NCBI RefSeq assembly: GCF_021025955.1
Contig: NZ_JAJNCL010000004.1
Coordinates: 124,001 to 188,000 of the forward strand
Direction: 5' to 3'
Length of the DNA: 64,000 bases
From: Rhodococcus qingshengii
GTDB lineage: Bacteria > Actinomycetota > Actinomycetes > Mycobacteriales > Mycobacteriaceae
Of this stretch, positions 53,108-64,000 are shown piece after piece; positions within the stretch are counted from its first letter, which is position 1; each line of letters starts with the position of its first letter. The notes under the pieces are model-generated. The model ran no database searches. It was given only the letters and a program-made list of their open reading frames with translations, and was not told the DNA's origin. Both the position numbers and the translations under genes were made by a program.

Positions 53108-53692
53108 GTGGACGCACACGACTGGGACGAGCGATACCGAGCGGTGACGGAGCCATGGGGAGTGGACCCGGCGGGAACCGTCGCAACAAGAATTGCCGAC
53201 CTGAGGCCGGGCACCGCGATCGATCTGGCCTGCGGCGACGGCCGTCACGCGCGGTGGATGGCCGGGCGGGGTTGGTCGGTGACGGCGGTTGACTACTCGT
53301 CGGTGGCGATCGATCTGGCACGCGCGAGTGACCGGGACAAGGCCGTCGACTGGCGGGTCGGCGATGCGACCACGTGGCAACCGGAAGGTCCGGTCGACCT
53401 GGTGTTGGTCAGCTTCCTTCACCTCGAGGTCGACGAGTTGGCCGAAACGCTGAAGCGCGTCGGGCAATGGTTGACTCCAGGCGGACGCGTCCTCTATCTG
53501 GGGCATTCCATCGAGAACTTCCACCGTGGTGTGGGCGGCCCACCCGAACCGACCATTCTGCCCGGTATTTCCGATCTCGCCCGCGCAGCGGAGGGATCGA
53601 GGGTCTACGCCCTCGAACATGTCGTTCGGCCGCAGGACGGCAGGACGGCAATCGACGTTCTGCTCGAATTCGGTCCGTGGGACCAGGTCTGA
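53108..53692 (+). CDS. Class I SAM-dependent methyltransferase
   Basis: A 194-residue Rossmann-fold methyltransferase. Motif I is AIDLACGDGRHARWMAGRGW (E/DxGxGxG type) near residue 38, motif II is VTAVDYSSVAIDLA, then GDATTWQPEGPVDLVLVSF and LTPGGRVLYLGHSIENFHRG. GTG 53108 is chosen because GGGGAG lies about eight bases upstream; ATG 53093 is the alternative. The substrate is unknown. It lies between the MMPL gene and the NRPS; similar proteins accompany tellurite or thiol detoxification as well as biosynthesis, so linkage to either neighbour is open. Confidence 0.78.
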   Translation: MDAHDWDERYRAVTEPWGVDPAGTVATRIADLRPGTAIDLACGDGRHARWMAGRGWSVTAVDYSSVAIDLARASDRDKAVDWRVGDATTWQPEGPVDLVLVSFLHLEVDELAETLKRVGQWLTPGGRVLYLGHSIENFHRGVGGPPEPTILPGISDLARAAEGSRVYALEHVVRPQDGRTAIDVLLEFGPWDQV

Positions 53693-53718
53693 CCAGGCGG
53701 AGAGCGTGCCTTCACGTT

Positions 53719-53737
53719 CCTGGGTAGCCTACCCTAA
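53719..53737 (+). promoter_or_regulatory. Candidate iron box upstream of the NRPS
   Basis: CCTGGGTAGCCTACCCTAA matches the DtxR/IdeR consensus (reverse orientation) at 14 of 19 positions, with the core TAGCCTA intact. It lies 56 bases upstream of the NRPS start. Confidence 0.65.
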
Positions 53738-53792
53738 ACTGGCGAGGGTGTTCGTCGTTCGATGAGCATGAACGACGATGATCGGATTCTCG

Positions 53793-56700
53793 ATGTCTGA
53801 CCACTCTCAGGTAGCTCACCCAGCGGTATCGGGCGGTGCCGATCTGGATGCAGCGCTCCCGGCGACGGCCGCTCAGCGTGAGGTGTGGGTTGCCCAGAAC
53901 GTCGATCCGAGCAGTCCGGTGTACAACATCGGACTTGTCGTCGAGGTCGACGGGACGATCGACGTCGACCGCGCGGCAGCGGCGATCAAGGCCTCTGTCG
54001 GACGCGTCGAAGCGCTGTTCGTGCACTTTCGGGTGGATGCCGACAACAGGCTGATTCAGGTGCCGATTCCGGAGGCGCACTGGGAAGTGGAAGTACTCGA
54101 CCTTCGGGGCGAGCCGAATCCCGATTCGGCTGCGCAATTGTGGATGGACACCGACATGGCTCGGGTCTTCGGGGCGGACGATCTGCTCTTCCGTCAGACA
54201 CTTCTGCTGACCGCTGACGACCGAGTCATCTGGTACCAGCGCTATCACCACAGTGTGGTCGACGGGTACGGCATCTCGCTCATCGTCGCCGACGTCGCCG
54301 AACGATACGACGATCCGAATCTCGACACTTCTGCGCCGCTATGGCCACTCGATGCGGTGGTTGCGGCCGATCTGGAATATCGAAACTCTCCACGGTTCCT
54401 GCTCGACCGTCAGTACTGGGTGGAGCGAGTTGAAGCAGGACCGGAAGCGACGCGGATTCTGCATGGGCAGGTCGATGATTCGCTGCCGCCGATCTCGGCG
54501 ATGCTCACGCTCGACGCCGATCGTGCAGCACAGCTCTATCGCTATGCGGGTGACGCCGGGATTCGACGAACTCGCCTGCCCATGGCCGCGCTGATCGCGT
54601 ACATTGCACGCGCTACCGGACAACACGACGTTGTCGTCTCGGTACCGATGGCCGCTCGAGTGGGCCGCGACATGCGTCGCACTCCCTCGATGGCGTCGAC
54701 GATTCTGCCGCTGAGTATTCGAGTCGAGCGCTCGGAAACCATCGGTCAGTTGGCAACTCGTCTCGACACCGCCCTGATCTCGATTCTCAAGCACGGTCGG
54801 TACCGGGGCGAGGATCTCGCTCGCGACATTCGGACGATCGATCCCGACCGCCAGGTCTTCGGTCCCGGCATCAACTCGATGATGTTCGAGCACACTCTCA
54901 CCTTCGGCGGTTGCCCGGTGCGCGTGCGTAATTCGGTAACCGGTCGAGTCGGCGACCTGGATCTGAGTGTGCGCGGGGGTCAGGACGGGGAACCGATCGA
55001 GATCGACGTCCGCGCTCCGTCCGGATTCGATTGTGAACTGGCTGATCACACCGCAAGAATCAAACAGTTCCTCGATCGATTTGTAGCCGAGCCGCAGCTT
55101 CCGATCTCGGCACTCGATCCCATGGCGTCGGCGGAACGAGAACTCGTGCTCCATGGGTGGAACGACACCGCAGAGCCGCAGCCCGTCACGACGGTGCCGG
55201 AATTGTTGCGCAGCAGCTTCTCTGCCGATCGGGGCGCTGTCGCCGTGGTCGACGGCGACGTCCGGCTCACTTACGCCGAACTCGAAAGTCGGGTATCGCA
55301 GCTCGCTGCGCACTTGATCTCTCGCGGTGTTGCCCCCGAAACCGTTGTGGCGATAGGCCTTCCGCGATCTGCCGAGATGGTGGTGGGGTTGTTGGCCGTC
55401 ATGTGCGCCGGCGGCGCCTTCGTGCCACTGGATCCGTCGTGGCCCGCAGAGCGTCGCGAATCGGTACTCGCCGATGCCGGTGCCACACTGGTGCTCACCT
55501 CCGACGGTGCCGACGACTCCGTTCCGGTTGATCTCTCCGCGTGGGCGTACGAGGACGGGCCTTCGCGCCTGTCCGAGGTCATGACACCCGACGTTCGTAT
55601 TCACGGTGCCCAACTGGCGTACGTCATCTTCACGTCCGGTTCAACCGGTCGTCCAAAGGGCGCCATGATCCGCCACGAGGCAATCTGTGCAAGGTTGCTG
55701 TGGCAGCGGGAGCGGATTCTCGGGTTCGGGTCCGGCGATGCCTCGCTGTTCAAAGCTCCACTCTCGTTCGATATCTCGATCAACGAGATCCTGCTCCCGC
55801 TTGTATCCGGCGGTCGATTGGTGATCGCGAAGCCCGAGGGGGAACGCGACCCGCAATACCTGCTCGACCTTATCGCCGGAGAATCGGTCACCTTCGTCTA
55901 CCTGGTTTCGTCGATGCTCGACATCCTTCTGGACCTGGCGAACGGGAGCGATCAGCTCGTTTCGTTGAAGCATGTGTGGTGCGGCGGTGAGGTTCTCACG
56001 CCTGAACTCTTCGATCGGTTCCGCGCCCAACTGTCCACGACGCTGTATCACGGCTACGGGCCGGCGGAAGCGACCATCGGTGTCTCCCATGTGATCTACC
56101 GCGAAGACGCGGAACGAATCGTCACATCCATCGGGCGCCCGAACCCCAACACTCGCCTGTACGTGTTGGACGGCGACCTGCAGCCGGTTCCGGTCGGCAC
56201 GGGCGGCGAACTCTACGCGGCGGGTTTCCTGCTGGGACGCGGATACGTGGGTGCGACGGCATTGACCGCGTCTCGTTTTGTCGCGGATCCCTTTGTTTCC
56301 GGCGATCTGGCCGGATCCCGGATGTATCGCACCGGTGACTTGGCCAGATGGACCGCAGACGGCACCCTCGACTTCCTCGGACGCACGGACAACCAGGTGA
56401 AGATCCGTGGCATGCGTCTCGAACTCGAGGATGTCGAAGCCGCCGTGATCTCGCACCCCGGAGTGCGTCACGTGGCAGTTCTGGTGCGTCAAGCACCCAC
56501 AGGCGCAAAGTATCTCGCCGCCTACGTGAGTGCAGCGTCGGGGACGAACCTCGCAATCGACTCGCGGGACATTCGCGAGTGGGCGGCGAGCAAGCTGCCC
56601 GACTACATGGTCCCGACCACCGTCACCGTCCTCGAGGAGTTTCCGCTCACGGCCAACGGCAAACTCGATCGCCGCGCACTTCCCGAGCCCGATCTCGCCG

Positions 56701-59700
56701 AACTGAGTGCGCATGTCGCCGCGAGAAACGAAGTCGAACAACAATTCTGCACGTTGATCGCGTCGGCTGTCGGCCTCGATTCGGTCGGCGTAACCGACGA
56801 CTTCTTTGCACTGGGCGGCGACAGCATCGTCGCTATCTCACTCGTGACCGCGGCTCGTGCGGCCGGTTTGTCGATCAGTCCACGCGAGGTGTTCCAACTG
56901 CGCACCGCAGAGGCCATGGCGCGTGCCCAGTCCGGCCGAACGGCTGAGATCGTCGACCACGCGGACCAACCGATCGGCCACGTAGCCACGACGCCGATCG
57001 CCGCCAGGGTTCTCGGAGTGTCGGGCGCAGTACGAACCTTCCACCAGCGAGCGCTGATTCAGACCCCGTCAGCCTTGACGGCCGAGCATGTCCAGGCGGC
57101 GCTCGACGCCCTGGTGGCGCGCCACGATGCACTTCGTGCGACGTTGACTTCCGAAGGAACGCTGCTTGTTCCGGAGACAAACGACGCGGCTGTGGTCTTC
57201 GAGACCTGTGCACTACCGGCGCCACTTGAAGAATGCGGAGCGTTGATCCTCGCCGAGACCGAGCGAGCCGTCGGTCGTCTGAATCCGGCCGACGGCACGA
57301 TGGTCAGTGGTGTTCTGTTCCGCACTGTGACCGGTCCCGGACGACTGTTGCTGGTCGTCCACCACGCGGTGATCGACGGCGTCTCCTGGCGTATCATTCT
57401 CGAGGACCTCGCGCATGCCGGTATCGCAGCGATGAAGGGCGACGTACCCGCACTCGCTCCGGTCGGTACGTCGGTGAGGAGGTACGCCGAACTCGTTTCA
57501 GAGGTGGTCGGAGCAGGGCGACTGAACACCGAGATCGAATTCTGGGACTCGGTGACGGCGGCACAACAGTCACGTCTCGGGCGTCGGGCACTCGACCCGG
57601 CGATCGACATCGCTCGCACCGCTGCGGCGCGATCGATCACCCTGTCTCCGGAATTCGCCGATCAGTTGTTGGGCAGTGTCCCAAGGGCGTTCGGGGCCGA
57701 TGTGAGCGAAGTACTGGTCACCGCACTGGCCGTGGCGCTGACCCGTTGGAGCGGGGCCGGATCGGTGACGATCGACCTGGAAGGGCACGGACGCGACGAA
57801 GACATCGTTCGCGACGACGGCGCTGCGCACGTCGACCTGACACGTACTGTCGGATGGTTCACCACTGTGTTCCCAGTTGCGCTCGAGATCGGTACAGCCG
57901 CTACAGATCTCGACGCGACCGATGATCTGGCGGGGGTTCTCAAGAGCGTCAAGGAACAACTTCGACGGGTCCCGAACGCCGGCTTCGGGTACGGAGCATT
58001 GCGATACCTCGGCGGCTCGGATCAGTTGCGTAGCTTCGCGGCGCCCGAGGTGGTGCTCAACTATCTGGGACGCACTGCTGCGGCGGAGGGGGACTGGTTC
58101 CCGGTGTCGATGGAGGGTGCTGCCGATCCGTCCATGCCGTTGGGACACGCGTTGTCTGTCGACGTCGTAGCCGAGGACGCCGCCGGTGGGCCACGACTGC
58201 GAGCCACCCTGACCTGGGCGTCGAACATCTTCCTGCGTAGCGACATCGACAGGTTTGCGCGGCTGTGGCTGGACTCGCTCAAGGCCGTGTCCGGGCTCGC
58301 AGCCTTCGGCGGAGCCACACCCTCGGACTACCCTCTGGTGGCGCTCACTCAGGCAGATGTGGACGAGTTGCCGAAGGCTGAAGAGATTCTCCCACTCACT
58401 CCGCTGCAGGAAGGGATCTACTTCCATTCGGCGTTTGCAGATCCGGGGGCGGATCAGTATGTCGTGCAACAGGTTGTGGAGCTGACCGGAGCGGTGGACA
58501 GTGCGGCGCTGCACCGTGCGCTGCAATCCGTCGTCGATCGGCATGAGGCGCTGCGCACCGGATTTTCAGTCCTGGGTGACGGCCGGGTGGTGCAGGTGGT
58601 GCACCCGAGCGTCGTCGTGGAGATGGCAGTAGTCGAGGTGGCCGGCGCCGATGTGGATGAACTGCTCTCCGCCGACCGTGCGCGTGGGTTCGACCTCGCG
58701 CAACCGCCACTCGTCCGTTACACGCTTGTCCGTGCATCTTCGGAGAAGTACCTTCTGCTGCAGTCGATTCACCACGCGGTTGCAGACGGATGGTCGGTCC
58801 CGGTGATGCTGCGGGAACTGATGGCGTTGTACGGCGTCGGAGATTCCGGCGTCGTGCTCCCGAGTCCGGCGCCGTACCGCAGCTATCTCGAATGGCTGGC
58901 CGGTCACGATCACGAGACGTCGGCAGCAGTCTGGGAGAAAGCACTGAACTCTCCCGGTCCCGCCATCGAACTACCCGCCCCGAGCACCGGCAGCAGCGGG
59001 ATCCACGCTACCCGAGTCGAACTGACCGACAGCGATACTCGTGCACTGACGACCAACGGACGCTCACACGGCCTGACGCTGAGCACACTTGTGCATGGCG
59101 CCTGGGGATTGGTGCTCGGCCGAATGGCCGGCCGAACGGACGTGCTGTTCGGCTCGACCGTATCGGGGCGCGGCGGCGACTTACACGGTATCGAGACCAT
59201 GGTGGGCTTGTTCATCAACACAGTGCCGGCCCGATTGCGCTTCGACCCGGCAGAGCCTGCCTCGCAAGCACTTTCTCGTTGGCAGAACGAACAGTCGGAG
59301 CTACTCGACCATCAGTACGTGGGGCTGCCCGAACTGCGACGGACCGGCGGACTGGAGCAGAACTTCGAATCGCTGGTCGTGTTCGAGAACTATCCCCTCG
59401 GTGACACGGCAATCGCTGATCCGACAGATTCGGTGCGACTGACGGGAATTCGATTCGACGAGCGACCGGCCTACCCACTGACGCTGATCGTCGTTCCAGG
59501 CGATCGGTTGGCGTTGGAGCTGAAGTACGACGCCGCTCAGGTGGACGGCAACGCTGCGCAGGCGCTGGCCGAAGCTCTTGCAGTCGTGCTCGCAGCGCTT
59601 TCCCGCGATCTCGAACAGGTGATCGGCCGGATCGCGCTGGCACCCGCCCAACCGGGGAGCGTCGGCATGGTCTTGGACCAGCCGCGTGCAACGCTGACCG

Positions 59701-62700
59701 AGCTGCTGCGGGATCAGGCTGAGAGTGCGCCCGAAGCCACCGCTGTGATCTTCCGCGACGAGGTATTGACCTACGCTGAACTTCACTCTCGCGCCGATCG
59801 TTTTGCGCGCCTGTTGCGCGAACGGGGCGTCGGACGCGAATCGTTGGTGGCCGTTGCCCTGCCGCGCTCGATCGAACTGATGGTCGCGATACTCGGCATC
59901 GGAAAGGCCGGGGGAGCATACGTTCCCCTCGACACCGGCTACCCGGCGGAGCGGCTGACGTACATGCTGGGCGACGCCGATCCGGTGTGTGTCGTGGTGT
60001 CGGAGGATTCTTCACTCGATTCGGGTTCGGTTCCGCGGGTGACGCTATCGGAGTCCACGCAGTTCCCAGCCGATCCGCTGAGTGTTCCGGGATCGCCCGC
60101 GGATGCCGCGTACATGATCTACACCTCGGGTTCGACCGGTCGCCCCAAAGGTGTTGTGGTCACCCACGAGGGTACGGTCAACCGGTTGCTGTGGGCACAG
60201 CAGATACGTCCGATGGACGCCAACGACCGGATGCTGCAGAAGACCCCGTCGAGCTTCGACGTCTCCGTTCCCGAATTCTTCTGGCCGTTCCTGGTGGGGG
60301 CAACTCTGGTGATGGCCGAGCCGGACGGGCACAAGGACCCGGGCTATCTGGCCGACGTCATCGTCGAACATTCCGTGAACCGAGTGCACTTTGTTCCGTC
60401 GATGCTTGAAGTGTTTCTCGCGGAGCCGAAAGCAGCACTGTGCTCTTCGCTCGAGATCGTCAACTGCAGCGGTGAGGCGCTGCCCGTTCACGTTGCACGC
60501 AAGGTAGCCGAGATCCTGCCGAATACTCTGGTGGACAACCTCTACGGCCCCACCGAGGCTGCCGTCGACGTCAGTTGGCAGCCGTCGGTGCAGGAAACTC
60601 CGGCCGATGCCGTCAGCGTCCCGATCGGCGTACCCGCCGCCAACACCGGACTGTTCGTTCTCGATCCGTACCTGCAGAACGTCCCGGCCGGTGCCACCGG
60701 TGAGCTGTACCTGGCGGGACCACAACTGGCGCGTGGCTACCACGGACGTGGGGGACTGACCTCCGAAAGATTCGTGGCGAACCCGTACGGACATGCAGGC
60801 TCGCGGATGTACCGGACCGGTGACATCGTGTGTTGGAATGCCGACGGTGTTCTCGAGTATCTCGGCCGTGTCGACGAGCAGGTGAAGGTTCGTGGATTCC
60901 GAATCGAACTCGGCGAAATCGAAGCGCAATTGGCGCTGTGCCCCGGAGTCACGGCAAGTGCCGTGATCGTCCGAACCGACGGTCCGAGCAACCGCGCACA
61001 AGTGGTCGCCTACCTGGTCGGAGATGCTGATGATGTTGCGGTTCGAGCTCAGTTGTTGTCAGTGCTACCGGAGTTCATGGTGCCCAGCGCCTTCGTGCGG
61101 CTCGAGTCACTGCCGCTGAGCCCGAGTGGCAAGCTCGACCGAAAAGCGCTACCTGCACCGGATTTCGCGGCACAGGTAGGCGACGCCACCGGAGTTGTTT
61201 CTTCGGGCGTTGCAGGCCTTCTGGCCGGGCATTTCGCGACAGTTCTCGGCCTGCCTCGAGTCGGGGTGCGCGACGACTTCTTCACTCTCGGCGGCGACAG
61301 TATCCTGGCGATCCGACTGGTCAACCTGGCTCGTCGTGATTCGGTAGTACTGACCCCGCGTCAGATCTTCGAATTGCGCACTCCCGCTGCCATCGCTGCA
61401 GCGGTGGGTGATGTCGCCACCTCAGATGCCACCGTCACGGCCGACATCGGCGTGGGTGAGCTGGTTCCGCTGCCGGTGGTTCACCGCTTGTCCGAATGGG
61501 CGGGTGGTACCGATCGCTTCAACCAGGCAGTTCTGATCCACTCTCCGACAACATCTCTCGATTCGATCACCGGCGCATTGCAGGCCGTGCTCGATCACCA
61601 CGACGGACTTCGCCAAACCTTGATCCGTCATGACCGCGGCATGTGGTCGGCACGGGTCGAGGAACCCGGCAGTGTCCGGGCAGCGGACGTCGTCGAACGA
61701 GTCGACGCTCGGGGGCTGGGCAATGCCGAGTTGCGAACGCTCATTGCGGAGCACTCCGAAGCAGCGACCCGCCGATTGGATCCGTCTGCAGGGCGGATGA
61801 TCTCGGTGGTCTGGTTCGATTGTGGCGCTGAGAATCTGGGCCGACTCGCAATAGTGGCACACCACCTGGTCGTGGATGGAGTTTCTTGGGCGACCTTGCT
61901 CGAGGATCTCGCGATGGCCTGGGTGGCAGTCGAAGCCGGAGAGTCTGCCGCACTGGATGCCGTCGGAACTTCGCTGCGTACCTTCTCCCGTACGGTGGCC
62001 GAACACGCATACAGCGCTCGTCGATTTGCCGAACTCGATCACTGGTTGACCGTGACCGCTCCGGGCGCGCAGTTGATACCCGGTGTCGAGGGCTATGCCG
62101 TTGTATCCGGAGGTTCGAGGCGCACGGTCACGGTGGACGGAGCAATCTCCGAGGCAGCACTTGGATCGGTTGCGGCACTGGTGGGTGCCGAGGGAACGGA
62201 TGTTCTGTTGGCAGCGCTGACGATGTCCGTCGATCGTTGGCGTCGCTCCACCGGCCGCAGTGAGCACGAACTGCTGGTCGATCTGGAAAGGCACGGCCGC
62301 GAGGAGTTGGTGGCGGGCATCGATCTGTCGCGAACAGTCGGCTGGTTCACCACGATTGCCCCGATGCGACTGCACGGCGGAATCGACCCGGTGGACACGC
62401 TACGCGAGGTGAAGGAGAGCCTGCGGGCGGCTCCGGACGGCGGTATCGGCTACGGGATGCTGCGATACGTAAATGCCCGCACGGCAACGACATTGGCGGG
62501 GCGCTCCGAATCTCAGATCCTGTTCAATTATCTCGGACGTACGACGACAGCTGGATCGACAGCATGGTCCTTGGCAGCGGAATCCGAAGCCATGTCCACC
62601 GATCCCGACGCAGACATGGGAGGCCCGTACCGGCTGATCGTCAATGTCGTCAGTGTGGATTCGGAGCTTCGCGCCGACTTCGCTTGGGCAAGTGAAGATT

Positions 62701-64000
62701 TGTCCGAGGAGGACGCGCAGTCACTCTCCGACGGCTGGGTTTCGGCGCTCGGCGATCTGGCGGCTGCGGCCGCGCGTCACGCCGGGCCTCCCATTCTGAC
62801 CCCGTCCGATGTGACGTTGCTCGACCTGAGTCAGACCGAGATCGACGCGATAGCCGATGCGAGTCCGGCAGGTGTCAGCAGCATCCTCCCACTCTCACCG
62901 TTGCAGGAAGGCCTGTACTTCCAGGCTGGATACTCAGGCAGCAGTGACAGCGCTGGCGGGGACATCTACACGGCACAGTTCTCGATGGACTTCGGGCACG
63001 CCCTCGATGTCGACAGGTTGGCTGCGGCCGCCCGGACACTTCAACGACGAAATCCCACATTGCGAGCGGGTTTCGTGAGCGAAGGGCTGAACGAGCCGGT
63101 GCAGTTCTTCAGCGCTGGACTCGATGCTCCCGTCGTCGTCCACGATCTCCGTGAACTCGACGACTCGGTTGCTCGTGAGCGCGCCGAGGACATCGCTGCC
63201 CAAGACCGAGTGACGCCATTCGACCTGACCGCGCCGCCGCTGTGGCGTATGAGTGTGCTGCATCTGCCCGGCGGCCAGGATCGTCTGGTGATCAACAGAC
63301 AGTTCCTGCTGTGGGACGGCTGGTCCAACGGCCTTGTCGTCAGTCAGCTTCTGGCGCTTTACGATACCGGCGGTGACGACAGCGCATTCAGCGAACCCGA
63401 GGGGTCGTTCGAGACGTACCTCGCCTGGTTGGCCGACCGCGACGGTGCAGCCGCCGACGAGGGGTGGCGCGGAGCGCTGGCAGGACTCGAGGAGCCGACG
63501 CTTGTTGCCGTGGCGGCGCCAGGCGCCGAAATTCAGCTTCCAGATCGCCGCGATGCGGTTCTGTCGGAATCGCTTTCGCGTGCGTTGCGTGAGCGCGCTG
63601 CCGCGTCCGGCGTCACGTTCAACACGGTACTGAATGCAGCGCTGGCCCTCGTGCTGGCGTCGGCCACCGGTCGACAGGACGTCGTCTTCGGCTCCACGGT
63701 TGCCGGAAGGCCTCCCGAAGTGCCGGGAATCGACACCGTGGTGGGCATGTTCCTCAACACCGTTCCCGTTCGGCTGCAACTGGATCCGAACGAGAGCGTC
63801 GAGGAACTTCTTCGTCGAACACAGGCGGATCGACTTTCGCTGATGCCGTACGACTATCTCGGCTTGGCAGCGATCCAACGTGTTTCCGAGCATCGTCAAC
63901 TGTTCGACGTGCTGATAGTCCTGCAGAACTTCGTGGACGAGAAGCAAGTAGACGCTCTCAATGCCGCCCACGACGTCAGCGGCAGCGACAGCATCGATCA
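53793..64000 (+). CDS. Multimodular NRPS, siderophore-type, C-A-T-E-C-A-T-E-C (partial)
   Basis: The NRPS is open for 3,402 codons to the window edge. Domains, by residue: C1 (HHSVVDG at 152), A1 (about 490-965; [13 protein letters not shown]), T1 (LGGDS, Ser1011), E1 (HHAVIDG at 1190; VGWFTTVFP), C2 (HHAVADG at 1660), A2 (about 1965-2460), T2 (Ser2503), E2 (HHLVVDG at 2690), C3 from about 3030. The A1 pocket residues read D-I-N-Y-W-G-G-I-G, the code reported for N5-hydroxyornithine. A2 reads D-V-P-H-N-S-L-V-D, closest to serine codes. Both residues should be D after epimerisation. C3 has RQFLLWDG at 3169 instead of HHxxxDG. An ATG at 53778 is an alternative start. The product is probably a hydroxamate peptide siderophore. 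Confidence 0.9.
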   Translation, partial: MSDHSQVAHPAVSGGADLDAALPATAAQREVWVAQNVDPSSPVYNIGLVVEVDGTIDVDRAAAAIKASVGRVEALFVHFRVDADNRLIQVPIPEAHWEVEVLDLRGEPNPDSAAQLWMDTDMARVFGADDLLFRQTLLLTADDRVIWYQRYHHSVVDGYGISLIVADVAERYDDPNLDTSAPLWPLDAVVAADLEYRNSPRFLLDRQYWVERVEAGPEATRILHGQVDDSLPPISAMLTLDADRAAQLYRYAGDAGIRRTRLPMAALIAYIARATGQHDVVVSVPMAARVGRDMRRTPSMASTILPLSIRVERSETIGQLATRLDTALISILKHGRYRGEDLARDIRTIDPDRQVFGPGINSMMFEHTLTFGGCPVRVRNSVTGRVGDLDLSVRGGQDGEPIEIDVRAPSGFDCELADHTARIKQFLDRFVAEPQLPISALDPMASAERELVLHGWNDTAEPQPVTTVPELLRSSFSADRGAVAVVDGDVRLTYAELESRVSQLAAHLISRGVAPETVVAIGLPRSAEMVVGLLAVMCAGGAFVPLDPSWPAERRESVLADAGATLVLTSDGADDSVPVDLSAWAYEDGPSRLSEVMTPDVRIHGAQLAYVIFTSGSTGRPKGAMIRHEAICARLLWQRERILGFGSGDASLFKAPLSFDISINEILLPLVSGGRLVIAKPEGERDPQYLLDLIAGESVTFVYLVSSMLDILLDLANGSDQLVSLKHVWCGGEVLTPELFDRFRAQLSTTLYHGYGPAEATIGVSHVIYREDAERIVTSIGRPNPNTRLYVLDGDLQPVPVGTGGELYAAGFLLGRGYVGATALTASRFVADPFVSGDLAGSRMYRTGDLARWTADGTLDFLGRTDNQVKIRGMRLELEDVEAAVISHPGVRHVAVLVRQAPTGAKYLAAYVSAASGTNLAIDSRDIREWAASKLPDYMVPTTVTVLEEFPLTANGKLDRRALPEPDLAELSAHVAARNEVEQQFCTLIASAVGLDSVGVTDDFFALGGDSIVAISLVTAARAAGLSISPREVFQLRTAEAMARAQSGRTAEIVDHADQPIGHVATTPIAARVLGVSGAVRTFHQRALIQTPSALTAEHVQAALDALVARHDALRATLTSEGTLLVPETNDAAVVFETCALPAPLEECGALILAETERAVGRLNPADGTMVSGVLFRTVTGPGRLLLVVHHAVIDGVSWRIILEDLAHAGIAAMKGDVPALAPVGTSVRRYAELVSEVVGAGRLNTEIEFWDSVTAAQQSRLGRRALDPAIDIARTAAARSITLSPEFADQLLGSVPRAFGADVSEVLVTALAVALTRWSGAGSVTIDLEGHGRDEDIVRDDGAAHVDLTRTVGWFTTVFPVALEIGTAATDLDATDDLAGVLKSVKEQLRRVPNAGFGYGALRYLGGSDQLRSFAAPEVVLNYLGRTAAAEGDWFPVSMEGAADPSMPLGHALSVDVVAEDAAGGPRLRATLTWASNIFLRSDIDRFARLWLDSLKAVSGLAAFGGATPSDYPLVALTQADVDELPKAEEILPLTPLQEGIYFHSAFADPGADQYVVQQVVELTGAVDSAALHRALQSVVDRHEALRTGFSVLGDGRVVQVVHPSVVVEMAVVEVAGADVDELLSADRARGFDLAQPPLVRYTLVRASSEKYLLLQSIHHAVADGWSVPVMLRELMALYGVGDSGVVLPSPAPYRSYLEWLAGHDHETSAAVWEKALNSPGPAIELPAPSTGSSGIHATRVELTDSDTRALTTNGRSHGLTLSTLVHGAWGLVLGRMAGRTDVLFGSTVSGRGGDLHGIETMVGLFINTVPARLRFDPAEPASQALSRWQNEQSELLDHQYVGLPELRRTGGLEQNFESLVVFENYPLGDTAIADPTDSVRLTGIRFDERPAYPLTLIVVPGDRLALELKYDAAQVDGNAAQALAEALAVVLAALSRDLEQVIGRIALAPAQPGSVGMVLDQPRATLTELLRDQAESAPEATAVIFRDEVLTYAELHSRADRFARLLRERGVGRESLVAVALPRSIELMVAILGIGKAGGAYVPLDTGYPAERLTYMLGDADPVCVVVSEDSSLDSGSVPRVTLSESTQFPADPLSVPGSPADAAYMIYTSGSTGRPKGVVVTHEGTVNRLLWAQQIRPMDANDRMLQKTPSSFDVSVPEFFWPFLVGATLVMAEPDGHKDPGYLADVIVEHSVNRVHFVPSMLEVFLAEPKAALCSSLEIVNCSGEALPVHVARKVAEILPNTLVDNLYGPTEAAVDVSWQPSVQETPADAVSVPIGVPAANTGLFVLDPYLQNVPAGATGELYLAGPQLARGYHGRGGLTSERFVANPYGHAGSRMYRTGDIVCWNADGVLEYLGRVDEQVKVRGFRIELGEIEAQLALCPGVTASAVIVRTDGPSNRAQVVAYLVGDADDVAVRAQLLSVLPEFMVPSAFVRLESLPLSPSGKLDRKALPAPDFAAQVGDATGVVSSGVAGLLAGHFATVLGLPRVGVRDDFFTLGGDSILAIRLVNLARRDSVVLTPRQIFELRTPAAIAAAVGDVATSDATVTADIGVGELVPLPVVHRLSEWAGGTDRFNQAVLIHSPTTSLDSITGALQAVLDHHDGLRQTLIRHDRGMWSARVEEPGSVRAADVVERVDARGLGNAELRTLIAEHSEAATRRLDPSAGRMISVVWFDCGAENLGRLAIVAHHLVVDGVSWATLLEDLAMAWVAVEAGESAALDAVGTSLRTFSRTVAEHAYSARRFAELDHWLTVTAPGAQLIPGVEGYAVVSGGSRRTVTVDGAISEAALGSVAALVGAEGTDVLLAALTMSVDRWRRSTGRSEHELLVDLERHGREELVAGIDLSRTVGWFTTIAPMRLHGGIDPVDTLREVKESLRAAPDGGIGYGMLRYVNARTATTLAGRSESQILFNYLGRTTTAGSTAWSLAAESEAMSTDPDADMGGPYRLIVNVVSVDSELRADFAWASEDLSEEDAQSLSDGWVSALGDLAAAAARHAGPPILTPSDVTLLDLSQTEIDAIADASPAGVSSILPLSPLQEGLYFQAGYSGSSDSAGGDIYTAQFSMDFGHALDVDRLAAAARTLQRRNPTLRAGFVSEGLNEPVQFFSAGLDAPVVVHDLRELDDSVARERAEDIAAQDRVTPFDLTAPPLWRMSVLHLPGGQDRLVINRQFLLWDGWSNGLVVSQLLALYDTGGDDSAFSEPEGSFETYLAWLADRDGAAADEGWRGALAGLEEPTLVAVAAPGAEIQLPDRRDAVLSESLSRALRERAAASGVTFNTVLNAALALVLASATGRQDVVFGSTVAGRPPEVPGIDTVVGMFLNTVPVRLQLDPNESVEELLRRTQADRLSLMPYDYLGLAAIQRVSEHRQLFDVLIVLQNFVDEKQVDALNAAHDVSGSDSID

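Noticed and set aside
54339-55613. Open frame of 424 codons on the - strand, with similar ones at 55641 and 57570
   Set aside because: These are shadows of the NRPS reading frame; their translations show no domains.

Overview
This window is high-GC actinobacterial DNA that reads as a Rhodococcus chromosome, probably of the erythropolis group (the genus is inferred from protein similarity and gene order; no rRNA is present). Most of it is the cholesterol/sterol catabolic region. Its gene content and order match Mycobacterium tuberculosis Rv3490-Rv3553, with rearrangements.

Layout. (1) 1-2817: the start of an mce operon (two YrbE permeases, leftward) diverges from a tandem-TetR regulator of the Mce3R type. 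(2) 2852-6419: a YcaQ/AlkX-like winged-helix protein, then a degraded locus with a kshA (3-ketosteroid 9alpha-hydroxylase oxygenase) interrupted by one amber codon and a divergent, broken IclR-type regulator. (3) 6497-11001: ipdC-ipdB-ipdA-echA20 (steroid C/D-ring opening), divergent from an Rv3548c-type SDR around a KstR2-like palindrome. (4) 11067-15382: a GyrA-coil/GNAT fusion, a small HTH protein, a Ddn-like deazaflavin enzyme, fadA5 and cyp125. (5) 15565-21787: VOC and NTF2-like proteins, two LLM-class F420-type oxidoreductases, and ltp3, ltp4 and an OB-fold partner (aldol-lyase-type side-chain removal). (6) 21979-26710: an AbiEi/DUF559-like gene between two palindromic elements, then echA19, fadD19 and an NMO-family enzyme. 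(7) 27250-43431: fadD17, fadE27, fadE26, fdxD, hsd4A and the complete mce4 import operon (yrbE4AB, mce4ABCDEF, two Mce-associated genes). (8) 43522-45265: otsA and a small conserved partner.

(9) 45357-64000 is an accessory block that looks like an iron-regulated siderophore cluster. It has a heterodimeric ABC exporter with complementary degenerate nucleotide-binding domains, a formyltransferase, an alpha/beta hydrolase and a large NRPS (C-A-T-E-C-A-T-E-C..., running off the right edge). The specificity residues predict N5-hydroxyornithine then a serine-like residue. Three DtxR/IdeR-type iron boxes precede these units. Inside the block sits a CstR-like repressor, a DUF302 protein and an internally deleted MMPL transporter, with three matching CCCC/GGGG operators.

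Logic: Mce4 imports sterol. CYP125 with FdxD, FadD19/FadD17, FadE26-FadE27, EchA19, Hsd4A, FadA5 and Ltp3/Ltp4 shorten the side chain, and Ipd/EchA20 finish rings C/D. Eight KstR-type boxes lie upstream of the side-chain and import units. At several of them the box sits between -35 and -10 with fixed spacing, and two genes appear to be leaderless. The most distinctive signals are the amber kshA beside a decayed regulator, the composite KstR promoters, the NRPS with an altered third C-domain active site, the complementary degenerate ABC pair, and the chimeric MMPL protein.
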